A DNA stretch of 64,000 nucleotides, taken from CAZGAQ01 sp964523405 (GTDB taxonomy: Bacteria > Planctomycetota > Phycisphaerae > UBA1845 > Fen-1342). Positions within the stretch are counted from its first letter, which is position 1, and every line of letters begins with the position of its first letter. The notes beneath the pieces are model-generated. The model was not told the DNA's origin. It did no database searches and saw only the letters and a program-made list of their open reading frames with translations. This document shows positions 18,073 to 26,277 of the stretch, piece by piece. Position numbers and translations under genes: made by a program. The DNA is taken from positions 105,765 through 169,764 of the forward strand of contig CAZGAQ010000006.1 in assembly GCA_964523405.1 (NCBI GenBank), read 5' to 3'.

Positions 18073-20064
18073 ATGACAGCGGCCGATAATGACGCGGTGC
18101 GGGTCGTGGGGGCGCGGGAACACAACCTGCGCAGTGTCTCGGTCACCATCCCTCATAACCAGCTGGTCTGCTTCACGGGTGTGTCCGGCAGCGGCAAGAG
18201 CAGCCTGGCCTTTGACACGCTCTACGCCGAAGGCCAGCGCCGCTACATCGAATCCCTCAGCGCCTACGCCCGCCAGTTCATGGGTCAACTCCCCAAGCCG
18301 GATGTCGACCAGATCACGGGCCTGGCGCCGTCCATCTCGATCCAGCAGAAGACCAGCGGCTGGAACCCGCGCAGCACGGTCGGCACGATCACCCAGATCC
18401 ACGACTATCTGCGCGTACTATTCGCGCGCGCCGGCGTCCAGCATTGCCCCCACTGCGGCCAGCCCATCGCGGCCCAAACCTCCGAGCAGATGGCGGCCCG
18501 CGTGCTCGCGCTGCCCGAGGGCACGCGTTTCCTGATCCTCGCGCCCAAGATCCGCGCCCAGAAGGGCGAATACCGCGACCTGTCCGCCGAGTTGCTGCGG
18601 CAGGGATACGTCCGGGCCCGCGTCGACGGCGAAGTCATCGACCTGGCCGACCCACCCGCCCTCGATCGCTATCGCCGCCACAACATCGAGGTCGTCGTCG
18701 ACCGGCTCGAACTGCGCAGCGGCCTGCGGACCCGCATCGCCGAAGGCCTCCAGGCCGCTCTCGGCGCCGGGGAAGGCACCGCGATCATCGCCGTCCTGGG
18801 CGAACGTGGTGCTGTGGCAGCGGCCCCCGCGCCCGGTCCGCGGCGCCGCGGCACGAGCGTCCCCGCGCAGGACATCCTGCTATCCACCGGCTTCGCGTGC
18901 ACGCGGTGCGACGTGAGCTTTGCGCCACCCAGCCCGCAGATGTTCAGCTTCAACAGTCCTCAGGGCATGTGCACCCACTGCGACGGCCTGGGCACACGCT
19001 TCGACTTCGACCCGGATCTTCTCGTCCCAGACCCCACGCTGCCGTTTTTCGCGCCGTGCGTGGCCGCCCTGCGGCACAAGCCCGGCCGCTGGCGACGGCA
19101 CTTCTACCAGGGCGTCGCCGAATACCTCGGTGTCGACCTCGCGTTGCCGTGGCGCGATCTGCCGCCCAAGGCCCGCCACGCCCTCCTTTACGGCACCGGC
19201 GACACGCACATCACCTTCACCTGGCGCGGCCGGCACGGCACCTGGAAGCACGGCGGGACATACGAGGGCGTCATCGCCGAGCTGCAAGCCAAGCACCGCA
19301 AGGCGCAATCCAACATGGTCCGCCGTTTCTATGAGCAGTACATGCGGCAGGCCGAGTGCACCCAATGCCGCGGCGGTCGGTTGAATCCCCAGGCGCTGGC
19401 GGTACGCCTCGCGGGGCGCCCCGCCGGTGGCGGTGGCCGCGTGGAGAACCTGAACATCCAGAGCGCCTGCCAGCTTTCGATTCGCGGTGCCTTGGCGTTC
19501 TTCACCCACCTCGAACTGGATGGCGTGCGGCAGCTCATCGCCACAGAGCCGCTCAAGGAGATCCGCGCGCGGCTGCAATTCCTCATGGACGTCGGCCTCG
19601 ATTACCTCACGCTCGACCGCGCTGCCCCCACGCTCTCGGGGGGCGAGTCGCAGCGCATCCGCCTCGCCAGCCAGATCGGCTGCGGCCTCGTCGGGGTGCT
19701 CTACGTGCTCGATGAGCCCAGCATCGGGCTGCATCCGCGCGACAACCGCCGGCTGCTCGCCTCGCTGCAGCGGCTGCGCGACATGGGCAATACCGTCGTC
19801 GTCGTCGAGCACGATCGCGACACGATGGAGGCTGCCGACCATCTCGTCGATTTCGGCCCCGGTCCCGGCACGCGCGGCGGCCTGGTCGTCGGGCAGGGTC
19901 GTCTCGCGGACATCTGCGCCGCGCCGCAGTCGCTCACCGGCGCGTACCTCGCGGGGCGCCAGTCGATCGACGTGCCGGTCTCGCGCCGCCCCGTCTCGCG
20001 GACCCCCCTCCCGCCCGCCAAAGCCCCGCGCCCCAGCAAGACCCGCCCGCCTCGCCCCAGGTAA
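18073..20064 (+). CDS. Half-length UvrA-like ABC ATPase (first ABC module only)
   Basis: 663 aa from the ATG at 18073 (MTAADNDAVRVVGAREHNL). It contains UvrA NBD1: Walker A TGVSGSGKSSLAFDTLYAEGQRRYIESLSAYARQF, the UvrB-binding region (GLAPSISIQQKTSGWNPRSTVGT, HCPHCGQPI), the zinc/insertion module (CTRCDVSF, FNSPQGMCTHCDGLGT, ECTQCRGGRLN), signature LSGGESQRIRLASQIG, Walker B GVLYVLDEPSIGLHPRDN and H-loop VVVEHDRDTMEAAD. It ends SLTGAYLAGRQSIDVPVSRRP plus a short Pro/Arg tail. In full-length UvrA (about 940 aa) NBD2 begins at exactly this point. No NBD2 sequence was found in any frame downstream. Either a split UvrA with its partner elsewhere or a half-size homodimer. A terminator precedes it. 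Confidence 0.85.
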   Translation: MTAADNDAVRVVGAREHNLRSVSVTIPHNQLVCFTGVSGSGKSSLAFDTLYAEGQRRYIESLSAYARQFMGQLPKPDVDQITGLAPSISIQQKTSGWNPRSTVGTITQIHDYLRVLFARAGVQHCPHCGQPIAAQTSEQMAARVLALPEGTRFLILAPKIRAQKGEYRDLSAELLRQGYVRARVDGEVIDLADPPALDRYRRHNIEVVVDRLELRSGLRTRIAEGLQAALGAGEGTAIIAVLGERGAVAAAPAPGPRRRGTSVPAQDILLSTGFACTRCDVSFAPPSPQMFSFNSPQGMCTHCDGLGTRFDFDPDLLVPDPTLPFFAPCVAALRHKPGRWRRHFYQGVAEYLGVDLALPWRDLPPKARHALLYGTGDTHITFTWRGRHGTWKHGGTYEGVIAELQAKHRKAQSNMVRRFYEQYMRQAECTQCRGGRLNPQALAVRLAGRPAGGGGRVENLNIQSACQLSIRGALAFFTHLELDGVRQLIATEPLKEIRARLQFLMDVGLDYLTLDRAAPTLSGGESQRIRLASQIGCGLVGVLYVLDEPSIGLHPRDNRRLLASLQRLRDMGNTVVVVEHDRDTMEAADHLVDFGPGPGTRGGLVVGQGRLADICAAPQSLTGAYLAGRQSIDVPVSRRPVSRTPLPPAKAPRPSKTRPPRPR

Positions 20065-20330
20065 ATCACCGCGCCCCCGGCGCGGTTCCCGGACGTGCGC
20101 GGCCGCGAGATTTCCGCGCGTCCGCATAAGCGCGCCCACTGCGCTCCAGCCGCGTAGCGCCGGCGCGCGAACGACGCGGCCTGCGGCGCGATGTTCTCGG
20201 TCGCAGCGCGGCCACTCCCGCGCCGCAACAACCTCCGGTCAAGTCCTGCGCGGCCATGATTGTTTTTGGGGATTCTGACGATAGCACCAACGCGAAAGTT
20301 CGACGCCTCAAACAGAGGAAGTGCAAAGCC

Positions 20331-20540
20331 GTGCCAGTAACCATGATTTGCCCGAACCTCAAGTGCGGACGCACCGTCACGGCGCCGGAGTCGGCCCGTG
20401 GCAAGGTCGTGCGGTGTGCACACTGCCAGTCGTACTTTCTGGTGCCGCACACGCACGGCCAGAACCGCAACGCACTGCCGACCGCGCCGGCCGGTCCCGA
20501 TGCCGGTGGTCAGGCGCACGGTCCGGGTGGACAGAAGTAG
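20331..20540 (+). CDS. Small zinc-ribbon protein
   Basis: 69 aa from a GTG at 20331, which has AGAGGAAG about 10 nt upstream (an ATG at 20343 is the alternative). The core MICPNLKCGRTVTAPESARG then KVVRCAHCQSYFLVP has CxxxxC...CxxC spacing as in MJ0042-type zinc ribbons. The tail is Pro/Gly-rich and probably disordered. The adjacent gene starts 28 nt later on the same strand. It probably binds one zinc ion. The partner (protein or nucleic acid) is unknown. Confidence 0.65.
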   Translation: MPVTMICPNLKCGRTVTAPESARGKVVRCAHCQSYFLVPHTHGQNRNALPTAPAGPDAGGQAHGPGGQK

Positions 20541-20568
20541 GTCCGTCGGTTGGGAAGGAAGTCGCAAC

Positions 20569-21057
20569 GTGGAGACATCCGGCCATAGCGATCCCGCGCC
20601 TCCGTGTCCGCGCTCTGCCGAGTTGCGGCGGACGGCCATCGCTAACCTGACTGTGCAGATTCTCCGCACGCCGGCGCTGGTAGCCACGTGCCTCGAGCAT
20701 CTGCCGGGCTCGCCGGACGGCGATGCGGACCTGTTGCTGGCCGCGCTGTGCCAAGCGCTCGCGCAGCGTCCCAACAGCACCGAGTTGCGCGAATACGCCG
20801 AGCTGACCCGCCGGGTGCTCGGCCTGACCTGGATGCCGACCCCCGGCAGTGCGCCGGGGCAGACGGAGGGAACGAGCGGGTGTGGTCAATGGATTCAAAG
20901 AGGGCGCCTCGCCGCGGCGAGCGCGCCACCCCCTTCAGCTCGGGCGGGGCCCGAGCCCGCCGGAGCGGCCGGCGCCAACGCCGCTCCAGCGCCGACACAC
21001 GCGGTGCCGCGCCGGTACGCCGGCGGGGAACCGGAACGGAGTGCGGTCGCGGGATAG
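20569..21057 (+). CDS. Hypothetical protein in the TPR gene cluster
   Basis: 162 aa from a GTG at 20569 with AAGGAA 8 nt upstream. The first 90 residues (LRRTAIANLTVQILRTPALVATCLEHLPGS.., LLLAALCQALAQRPNSTELREYAELTRRVLGL) look like a small helical domain. The rest is Ala/Pro-rich low complexity and may be disordered or not translated. No family recognised. It lies between the zinc-ribbon gene and the TPR gene, all on the plus strand. Confidence 0.5.
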   Translation: METSGHSDPAPPCPRSAELRRTAIANLTVQILRTPALVATCLEHLPGSPDGDADLLLAALCQALAQRPNSTELREYAELTRRVLGLTWMPTPGSAPGQTEGTSGCGQWIQRGRLAAASAPPPSARAGPEPAGAAGANAAPAPTHAVPRRYAGGEPERSAVAG

Positions 21058-21132
21058 CGCGCACCCCGGATGGATGGGCAGCGGTCATGGCGGGTTTGCG
21101 CCGCCCGGCTATGGCCAGAGTGGAAAGAAGCC

Positions 21133-22800
21133 ATGAGTTACCTGCTAGAAGCCCTGGGGCGTGGGTTGTTGTGCGACCTGCGCTCGGCATTCGTGAACCA
21201 ACTCCCGGTATGCCCGGACGATGAAGCGCGCGGCCTGCAGCGCCGCCTAGCGGCCTCGCCGCACTCGCGGGACCTGGCCCTGCGACTGGGCGCCGTGCAT
21301 TTGCACGCCGGACATCTCACCGACGCCCGCGCCGCATTCGAAACGGCCCTGCGCAATGACCCCGGTACCACGCCGGCCCTCCTGGGCCTGGCTTGCGTGT
21401 GCGACGAGTTGGGTCAGTTCGACCAGGCCCTGGCCTACCTTCAGCAGGCCCAGGAGCGCGACCCTGGCGACCCCGCGGTCGCGTTCGGAATCGGCTTCAG
21501 CCACGAGCGGCTCGAGCGCCTGGCCCCGGCCAAGCTCGGCTATCGCCGCGCCCAGGAGCTGTGCCCCCGCCTGCGCAACGCCTACGAGCGTCTGGCGGCC
21601 ATTGCCATTCGCGAACTCGATTGGCCCGCCGCCGTCAACGAGTACGAGCGCCTCGTGGACATGGAGAGCGGCGACCTCGACGCCCTGCTCACCCTCGGCA
21701 GCCTGTACTTGCAAGTCGGCCGCGCCCCCGAGGCCATCGAGTGCTACCAGCGCGCCCTCTTCATCGAGCCCGAGATCAGCGACGATCCGTTGCCGAGTTG
21801 CGAGAACATCGAGGGCGAAGAGCAGATTCGCGCCGCCATCCAGAAGGCCGAACGGCTCGTCCAGAAATATCCCGGCGTGGCCCCGTTCCGCGTGCACCTG
21901 GGCGACCTGTATGTGAAGGCCGGCCGCGACCACAAGGCCGTCGAGCAATACCAGGATGCCCTGGCCACCCAGCCCAACTTCCTGGAGGCCACAGTCAAGC
22001 TCGGCACGCAGCACATGCGGCAGGGCCGCTACGTCGACGCCGCGCTGACCTTCAACCGCGCCGTCGAGCTCAACGACCGCCTCATGACCGCCTTCGCCGG
22101 ACTCGGCGTCGCCCAGCAGGCCTCCGGGTACCAGCGCGAAGCGCTCGCCACCTTCGACCTCGCCGCCAGCCTCGAACCCAGCTCGACCCTGCTGTTCGCC
22201 GAAGCCGCGCGCCTGCAACTGCAGACCGAGCAGCGCGCGGAGCTCGACCAGGACAGCGACGAGGCCGCCGATGATGACGACGCGCTGCTGGCCGAGGCGC
22301 TCCGCCGCCACGACCGCGCCGCCCGGCAGACCCCGGCGGACGCCGACGTCCACTATCGTCGCGGGCTCCTGCTGCGCCAGATCGGCCGGCACGACGACGC
22401 CATCGCCGCGTTCCGCCAGGCCATCCACACCAACCCGGCCTTCGCCAAGGCTCAGGTCAAGCTGGCCGTCTGCCTGAAGGAAAACGGACAAGAAGCCGAA
22501 GCTCTGGCCGCCTTCCAGCACGCCTTGCGCCTGGAGGCCAAGGACATCGACACGCACTACCGCCTGGGCCTGTTGTTCGCCCAGCGCAACCAGTTCGACC
22601 TGGCCACCGAAGAATTTGAACGCATCCTGCCGGTCAGCGAGGGCGGTGCGGCCTTCCGCGCCAGTCTCGTGCTGGCCCTGCAGAACATCGGCATGCTCGA
22701 CCGCGCCACGGCCGCCTGGCACGCGATCTGCGAGCTGTCCGGCGGCATCGACCTGCTGGCCACGCGCGAGCAGGTCCTGCGTGACGCCAATCAACGTTAG
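21133..22800 (+). CDS. Tetratricopeptide-repeat (TPR) protein
   Basis: 555 aa from the ATG at 21133 (GGAAAGAAG just upstream). About twelve TPR units can be read, for example LALRLGAVHLHAGHLTDARAA, ALLTLGSLYLQVGRAPEAIE, FRVHLGDLYVKAGRDHKAVE, VHYRRGLLLRQIGRHDDAIA and THYRLGLLFAQRNQFDLATE, with the W/L-G-Y-A-F-A-P pattern. An acidic linker (DQDSDEAADDDDALL, about residue 375) separates two arrays. No signal peptide or membrane helix, so it is a cytoplasmic scaffold or chaperone-like protein. Cognate partner unknown. The two small genes upstream probably share its transcript. Confidence 0.8.
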   Translation: MSYLLEALGRGLLCDLRSAFVNQLPVCPDDEARGLQRRLAASPHSRDLALRLGAVHLHAGHLTDARAAFETALRNDPGTTPALLGLACVCDELGQFDQALAYLQQAQERDPGDPAVAFGIGFSHERLERLAPAKLGYRRAQELCPRLRNAYERLAAIAIRELDWPAAVNEYERLVDMESGDLDALLTLGSLYLQVGRAPEAIECYQRALFIEPEISDDPLPSCENIEGEEQIRAAIQKAERLVQKYPGVAPFRVHLGDLYVKAGRDHKAVEQYQDALATQPNFLEATVKLGTQHMRQGRYVDAALTFNRAVELNDRLMTAFAGLGVAQQASGYQREALATFDLAASLEPSSTLLFAEAARLQLQTEQRAELDQDSDEAADDDDALLAEALRRHDRAARQTPADADVHYRRGLLLRQIGRHDDAIAAFRQAIHTNPAFAKAQVKLAVCLKENGQEAEALAAFQHALRLEAKDIDTHYRLGLLFAQRNQFDLATEEFERILPVSEGGAAFRASLVLALQNIGMLDRATAAWHAICELSGGIDLLATREQVLRDANQR

Positions 22801-22947
22801 CGGGAGGTGGCGGGCGGGAGGGGCGCACGCGGCGCGGGTCGGTAACGGACCGCGCCGCGTTGACCTGCGCGGGCAAGGTGCGTGGGGGAAGTGACCAAGT
22901 GGCAAAGTGACAAGGGGGAGCGTGCGCGGTTCGGGAGCTGCGGGCCG

Positions 22948-23125
22948 AAGGTGATCAAGGAAGGGATCAAGGGAGCAAGGGATCGAGGGATCAAGGTCCT
23001 CCGTGCGAGGTTCGTGGCGCGCCAGTCGAAGGTGACCAAGGAAGGGATCAAGGGAGCAAGGGATCGAGGGATCAAGGTCCTCCGTGCGCGGTCCGTGGCG
23101 CGCCAGCCCAAGGTGATCAAAGTTC
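22948..23125. repeat. 81-bp direct tandem repeat, two copies plus a partial third
   Basis: Units begin at 22948, 23029 and 23110 (AAGGTGATCAAGG / AAGGTGACCAAGG / AAGGTGATCAAAG). The first two are full and almost identical. The unit contains internal GGGATCAAGG-type repeats. Because 81 is a multiple of three the units stay in one frame, but base composition and lack of a start signal argue against coding. Confidence 0.85.
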
Positions 23126-23175
23126 GGTCTTGCGCGCGTCCTAAGTGAGCATCTTCGATATCGGGACGTTGCGGC

Positions 23176-23215
23176 CAAGTGGGAAGGTGGGGAAGTGGGA
23201 AAGTGGGAAGGGCGG
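23176..23215. repeat. Purine-rich AAGTGGG repeat element, copy 1
   Basis: A run of AAGTGGGAA/GGTGGGG units on the plus strand. A closely similar stretch is found in the opposite orientation at 28034-28066. This suggests a dispersed noncoding element. Confidence 0.6.
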
Positions 23216-23813
23216 CGCGAGTGCGGAGTGGCGCGGAGCGAGGAGCGAGTTGACGCGGTGGGGCGGCCGGTCTAGAAGAGTGCACAATCATAGAAGAAGT
23301 GTGGCGCGGGGCGGGGGGTGGGGCAAGCGTGGGGGAGAGACTAGCGAATAGCGAATGGCGAAGAGCGAATTGAGGCGGACTGTGGCGGGAATTGGCGGTA
23401 CCTGAAGCGACAAGGCAGAAGTAGGAAGACGGGAGCGCGGGGCGGGGCGCCTGGAGCGGCCGGGGACGCGGGGGTGGGCGGGCCTTGGGGGGATGCGGGC
23501 GGCGGGTCGTGCACGGCGGCGTTGGGCATGGAGGCCAGCCCGCGTGCGTGTGGCCGGCCGCGGGCGGAGGTGAAAAGTAGAATGTCCCGAATGGCCCGAA
23601 TGGCCGCCGGCGACCGCAGTCAGACGGTTTGACGCGTGCAGAGATAATCTCACCCAACGGGCGACACCGGTCGGATGACCACGTAGAATCTCATTGTGTT
23701 TCGCGCACCGGACTGATCGGATGCACACCGCGAACTCGCAAAGTGCGTCGCGTGTCTTCTCGTGCTGGTCGTTCAGGCAAGACCGGTGCGTGGGGCGCGC
23801 GTGAAAGGAGAAC

Positions 23814-25760
23814 ATGGAGCTTCCCCGCCGCGCCCGTGGCGACGAATTGTGCCGCCCGGGCGAACTGACTGCTGTGCGCGACCGGCTGCGGGGACTCTCC
23901 CACCGTCATGATCTGGTCACCGTGATCGCTTGCGCGTTCGATCATCGGACGCGTATGTTGCCGTTCACCTATGCCGATACGCGCATGGCGCCGGCTGGCG
24001 TGCGTGCGATTGGATCGGCCTTGGCCGATGCCGGCTTTGCGAAGACCCGCATCGTCCTCCAGCAGTGGAACCCCAACTTCCGTCCAGCCGAAATGCGCCT
24101 CGACGGACGCGTGCCCGACCTCTTCCTCGTTTCGAGCATGCAGATCCATACCGCGGCCTGCCACGCACTCATTCGCGACGCCTGCCGGATCGACCCCGCA
24201 CACCGGCCGCTCGTCATCGCCGGCGGTCCGAAGACGGTCTACGAACCGTGGGACATGTTCAGCCCCGACGCCCGCGATCCCTGGGGCGCGGATGTGGCCG
24301 TAACCGGCGAGGAGTTTGTTCTGCTCAGTCTGCTGGAGCGGCTCCTCGAGCTGCGCGGACGCGACGAGACGCTACGCGCGACGTTCCAGCGCGCGCGGGA
24401 CGCCGGGTTGCTTGCCGATATCCCGGGACTCGTGTACGCCCGCACCCGCCCCACCGGCGCAGCCGAGGAGTTGATCGACACGGGTATCCAGAGACTCGTC
24501 GGAGATCTCGATGAGCTACCGCACTCCGGGCTGGGATTTCGGTTGCTGGAGCAGCCGAGCCGGCGGACCACGTTGCAGTCCCGCGCGCTCGCGCCGGACC
24601 AGGTGCGCCGCTACAGCCCCATCGCCGCACTGGTCCTCACCTTCGGCTGCAAGTTCAACTGTCCCTACTGCCCGATTCCCACGTACAACCAGCGGCAGCA
24701 TCGCGTGAAAAGCGGTGCACGCGTGGCTGACGAATTTGTGCGGCTGCACCGCGAGTTCGGGCTGCGGTACTTCTTCGGCGCCGACGACAATTTCTTCAAC
24801 CACAAGCAGCGGACGCTGGAAATCATCGAGGCGCTCGCGCGGACGGAAATCGACGGCGTGCCGATACGGAAGAAGTTGCGTTGGGGCACCGAGGTCACGG
24901 TGCACGACACGCTTCAGTTGCGCGAACATTTGCCGATGATCCGCACCGCCGGCGTGCGCGCCCTGTGGCTCGGGGTCGAAGACATGACCGCCACGCTCGT
25001 CAACAAAGGCCAAAGCGTGGACAAGACCACCGAGGCATTTCGCCTGCTTCGGCGGCACGGCATCTGCCCGATGCCGATGATGATGCACCACGACCAGCAG
25101 CCGCTGTACACCTGGCGGGGACAGTACGGGCTGCTGAACCAAGCCCGCTTGCTCCGCAAGGCTGGCGCGATCAGCTTGCAGGTGCTCATGACGACGCCGG
25201 CCACCGGTTCGCGATTCTACGAAGGTGCGTATCGCGCCGGGCGCGTCTACGCCAGCGCCGCAGGCCGGCCCGTCGAGCCCTACATGCTCGACGCCAATTA
25301 CGTCGTCGCCTCGGAGCACCCCCAGCCGTGGCGCAAACAGCTCAACCTTATGGCGGCGTACTTGTACTTCTATAACCCGCTTCGGTTCCTGTTCGCCGTG
25401 GTGCGCCCGAAGAGCAGATTGTATTTCGCCGATGCCTTTGTGCAGCTTGTCGGTATGTGGGGATTGACGCGTACGATCCGGCGCACCTTCGGCTGGGCAG
25501 TATGCCTGCTGCGCGGCGACATTCGCCGGCACTCGCTGGCTCCCGCCAGTCCGTTGCCGATGCGGGCGGTGGACGGCCGCCCTGCTGACCACGCGCTGCC
25601 GCTATTGCCCACAGGGGGCGAGTTGCAGCCTGAGCAGGCGCTGCCGCGGCCGACCCGTCGCAGGCTGGGCGAGCGGCTGAGCACCCCGGTAATCAGTGCT
25701 GTCGAGGCGGTTACGCCGCCCGCGGTCGCGTTGCCCGTGAGAATCGATCCTTCAACATGA
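23814..25760 (+). CDS. B12-binding-type radical SAM protein
   Basis: 648 aa; AAAGGAGAAC precedes the ATG. Residues about 40-230 form an N-terminal Rossmann-like B12-binding-type region (FRPAEMRLDGRVPDLFLVSS, PLVIAGGPKTVYEPWDMF, GADVAVTGEEF). The radical SAM core follows with LVLTFGCKFNCPYCPIPTYN (CxxxCxxC at about 279-286), FFGADDNFFNHKQRTLEIIEALAR, LRWGTEVTVHD and ALWLGVEDMTATLVNKGQS. The C-terminal part has an amphipathic/hydrophobic block YLYFYNPLRFLFAVV. It is the layout of methyltransferase-like class B radical SAM enzymes that modify lipids or other metabolites. The DxHxxG cobalamin ligand motif was not seen, so cobalamin binding may be base-off or absent. Substrate unknown. Only the small basic ORF follows it. 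Confidence 0.85.
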   Translation: MELPRRARGDELCRPGELTAVRDRLRGLSHRHDLVTVIACAFDHRTRMLPFTYADTRMAPAGVRAIGSALADAGFAKTRIVLQQWNPNFRPAEMRLDGRVPDLFLVSSMQIHTAACHALIRDACRIDPAHRPLVIAGGPKTVYEPWDMFSPDARDPWGADVAVTGEEFVLLSLLERLLELRGRDETLRATFQRARDAGLLADIPGLVYARTRPTGAAEELIDTGIQRLVGDLDELPHSGLGFRLLEQPSRRTTLQSRALAPDQVRRYSPIAALVLTFGCKFNCPYCPIPTYNQRQHRVKSGARVADEFVRLHREFGLRYFFGADDNFFNHKQRTLEIIEALARTEIDGVPIRKKLRWGTEVTVHDTLQLREHLPMIRTAGVRALWLGVEDMTATLVNKGQSVDKTTEAFRLLRRHGICPMPMMMHHDQQPLYTWRGQYGLLNQARLLRKAGAISLQVLMTTPATGSRFYEGAYRAGRVYASAAGRPVEPYMLDANYVVASEHPQPWRKQLNLMAAYLYFYNPLRFLFAVVRPKSRLYFADAFVQLVGMWGLTRTIRRTFGWAVCLLRGDIRRHSLAPASPLPMRAVDGRPADHALPLLPTGGELQPEQALPRPTRRRLGERLSTPVISAVEAVTPPAVALPVRIDPST

Positions 25761-25808
25761 GCCGCGGTGTGGTTCCCTGCGCCGCACCGGCAACGGAACG
25801 GAGCCAGA

Positions 25809-26018
25809 GTGTCAAAGAAATCACGACCTTCTATTCAAAAACGGCAGCGGGAGACCAGAAAGAACGAGCGACGACTCAGGAAGGCCGAACGTGCGGCGGC
25901 GAAGCGCGAAACACCGCACGAGGCCCAGCCGCCAAGTCCCGTCGGATCGGCCGCGTGCGCTGCCGGAAGTTCCTCGGCGGGCTGCTGCGGCACTGCTACT
26001 GCGCGGCGGCGTGATTGA
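25809..26018 (+). CDS. Small basic protein (hypothetical)
   Basis: 69 aa from a GTG at 25809, GGAG 6 nt upstream. The N-terminal half (SKKSRPSIQKRQRETRKNER, then RLRKAERAAAKRE) is a strongly basic, probably coiled helix of a kind found as small lone genes in many planctomycetes. The C-terminal half is Ala/Cys/Ser-rich. It may bind nucleic acid or ribosomes, but this is inferred from charge only. It begins 48 nt after the radical SAM gene. Confidence 0.5.
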   Translation: MSKKSRPSIQKRQRETRKNERRLRKAERAAAKRETPHEAQPPSPVGSAACAAGSSSAGCCGTATARRRD

Positions 26019-26277
26019 TCGAGGGCCACGGACCTCACTGCCAGCACCGCCCGAGCATGTTCGACACTCGCGCAAGTTGGGGGCACTACGCACCACCGTC
26101 GCCAGAAACAGCGAAACCGGCTACCATGCCCGCTCACAACGCCACGCGGCCCGCCGGACGATGGTCCGCGCGAGCCGCGAGGGTCGGTTTTCACGCCTGT
26201 TTCGGGCAATCGTCATCTATCCGCAGGGCCGTGTACCTGTCTGGACCCGCGTTCGCTGGACCTGGGCGCCTGCGCGG
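26019..26277. repeat. Intergenic region with copy 1 of a 40-bp dispersed repeat
   Basis: At about 26168-26208 a GAGCCGCG..GGTCGGT..TTCA.GCCTGT stretch resembles 28081-28121 over about 38 bases with a handful of mismatches. The rest of the gap shows nothing. Confidence 0.5.

Larger units (their letters stand above)
22801..23813. other. Gene-free, repeat-rich intergenic region
   Basis: About 1 kb without a convincing gene. It holds the 81-bp tandem repeat, a purine-rich (AAGTGGG-type) tract at 23176-23215, and a short AGCGAAT-type tandem at 23342-23371. Open frames here (for example one reading through the 81-bp repeat) have no Shine-Dalgarno sequence and are made of the repeats. Confidence 0.6.

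Noticed and set aside
22948..23125. CRISPR-like array
   Set aside because: Repeats of 81 bp follow each other directly with no spacers and no cas genes nearby.
22882..23148. 88-aa frame made of the 81-bp repeats
   Set aside because: Repeat period keeps the frame open, but there is no Shine-Dalgarno sequence and the sequence is basic low complexity. Treated as noncoding repeat.
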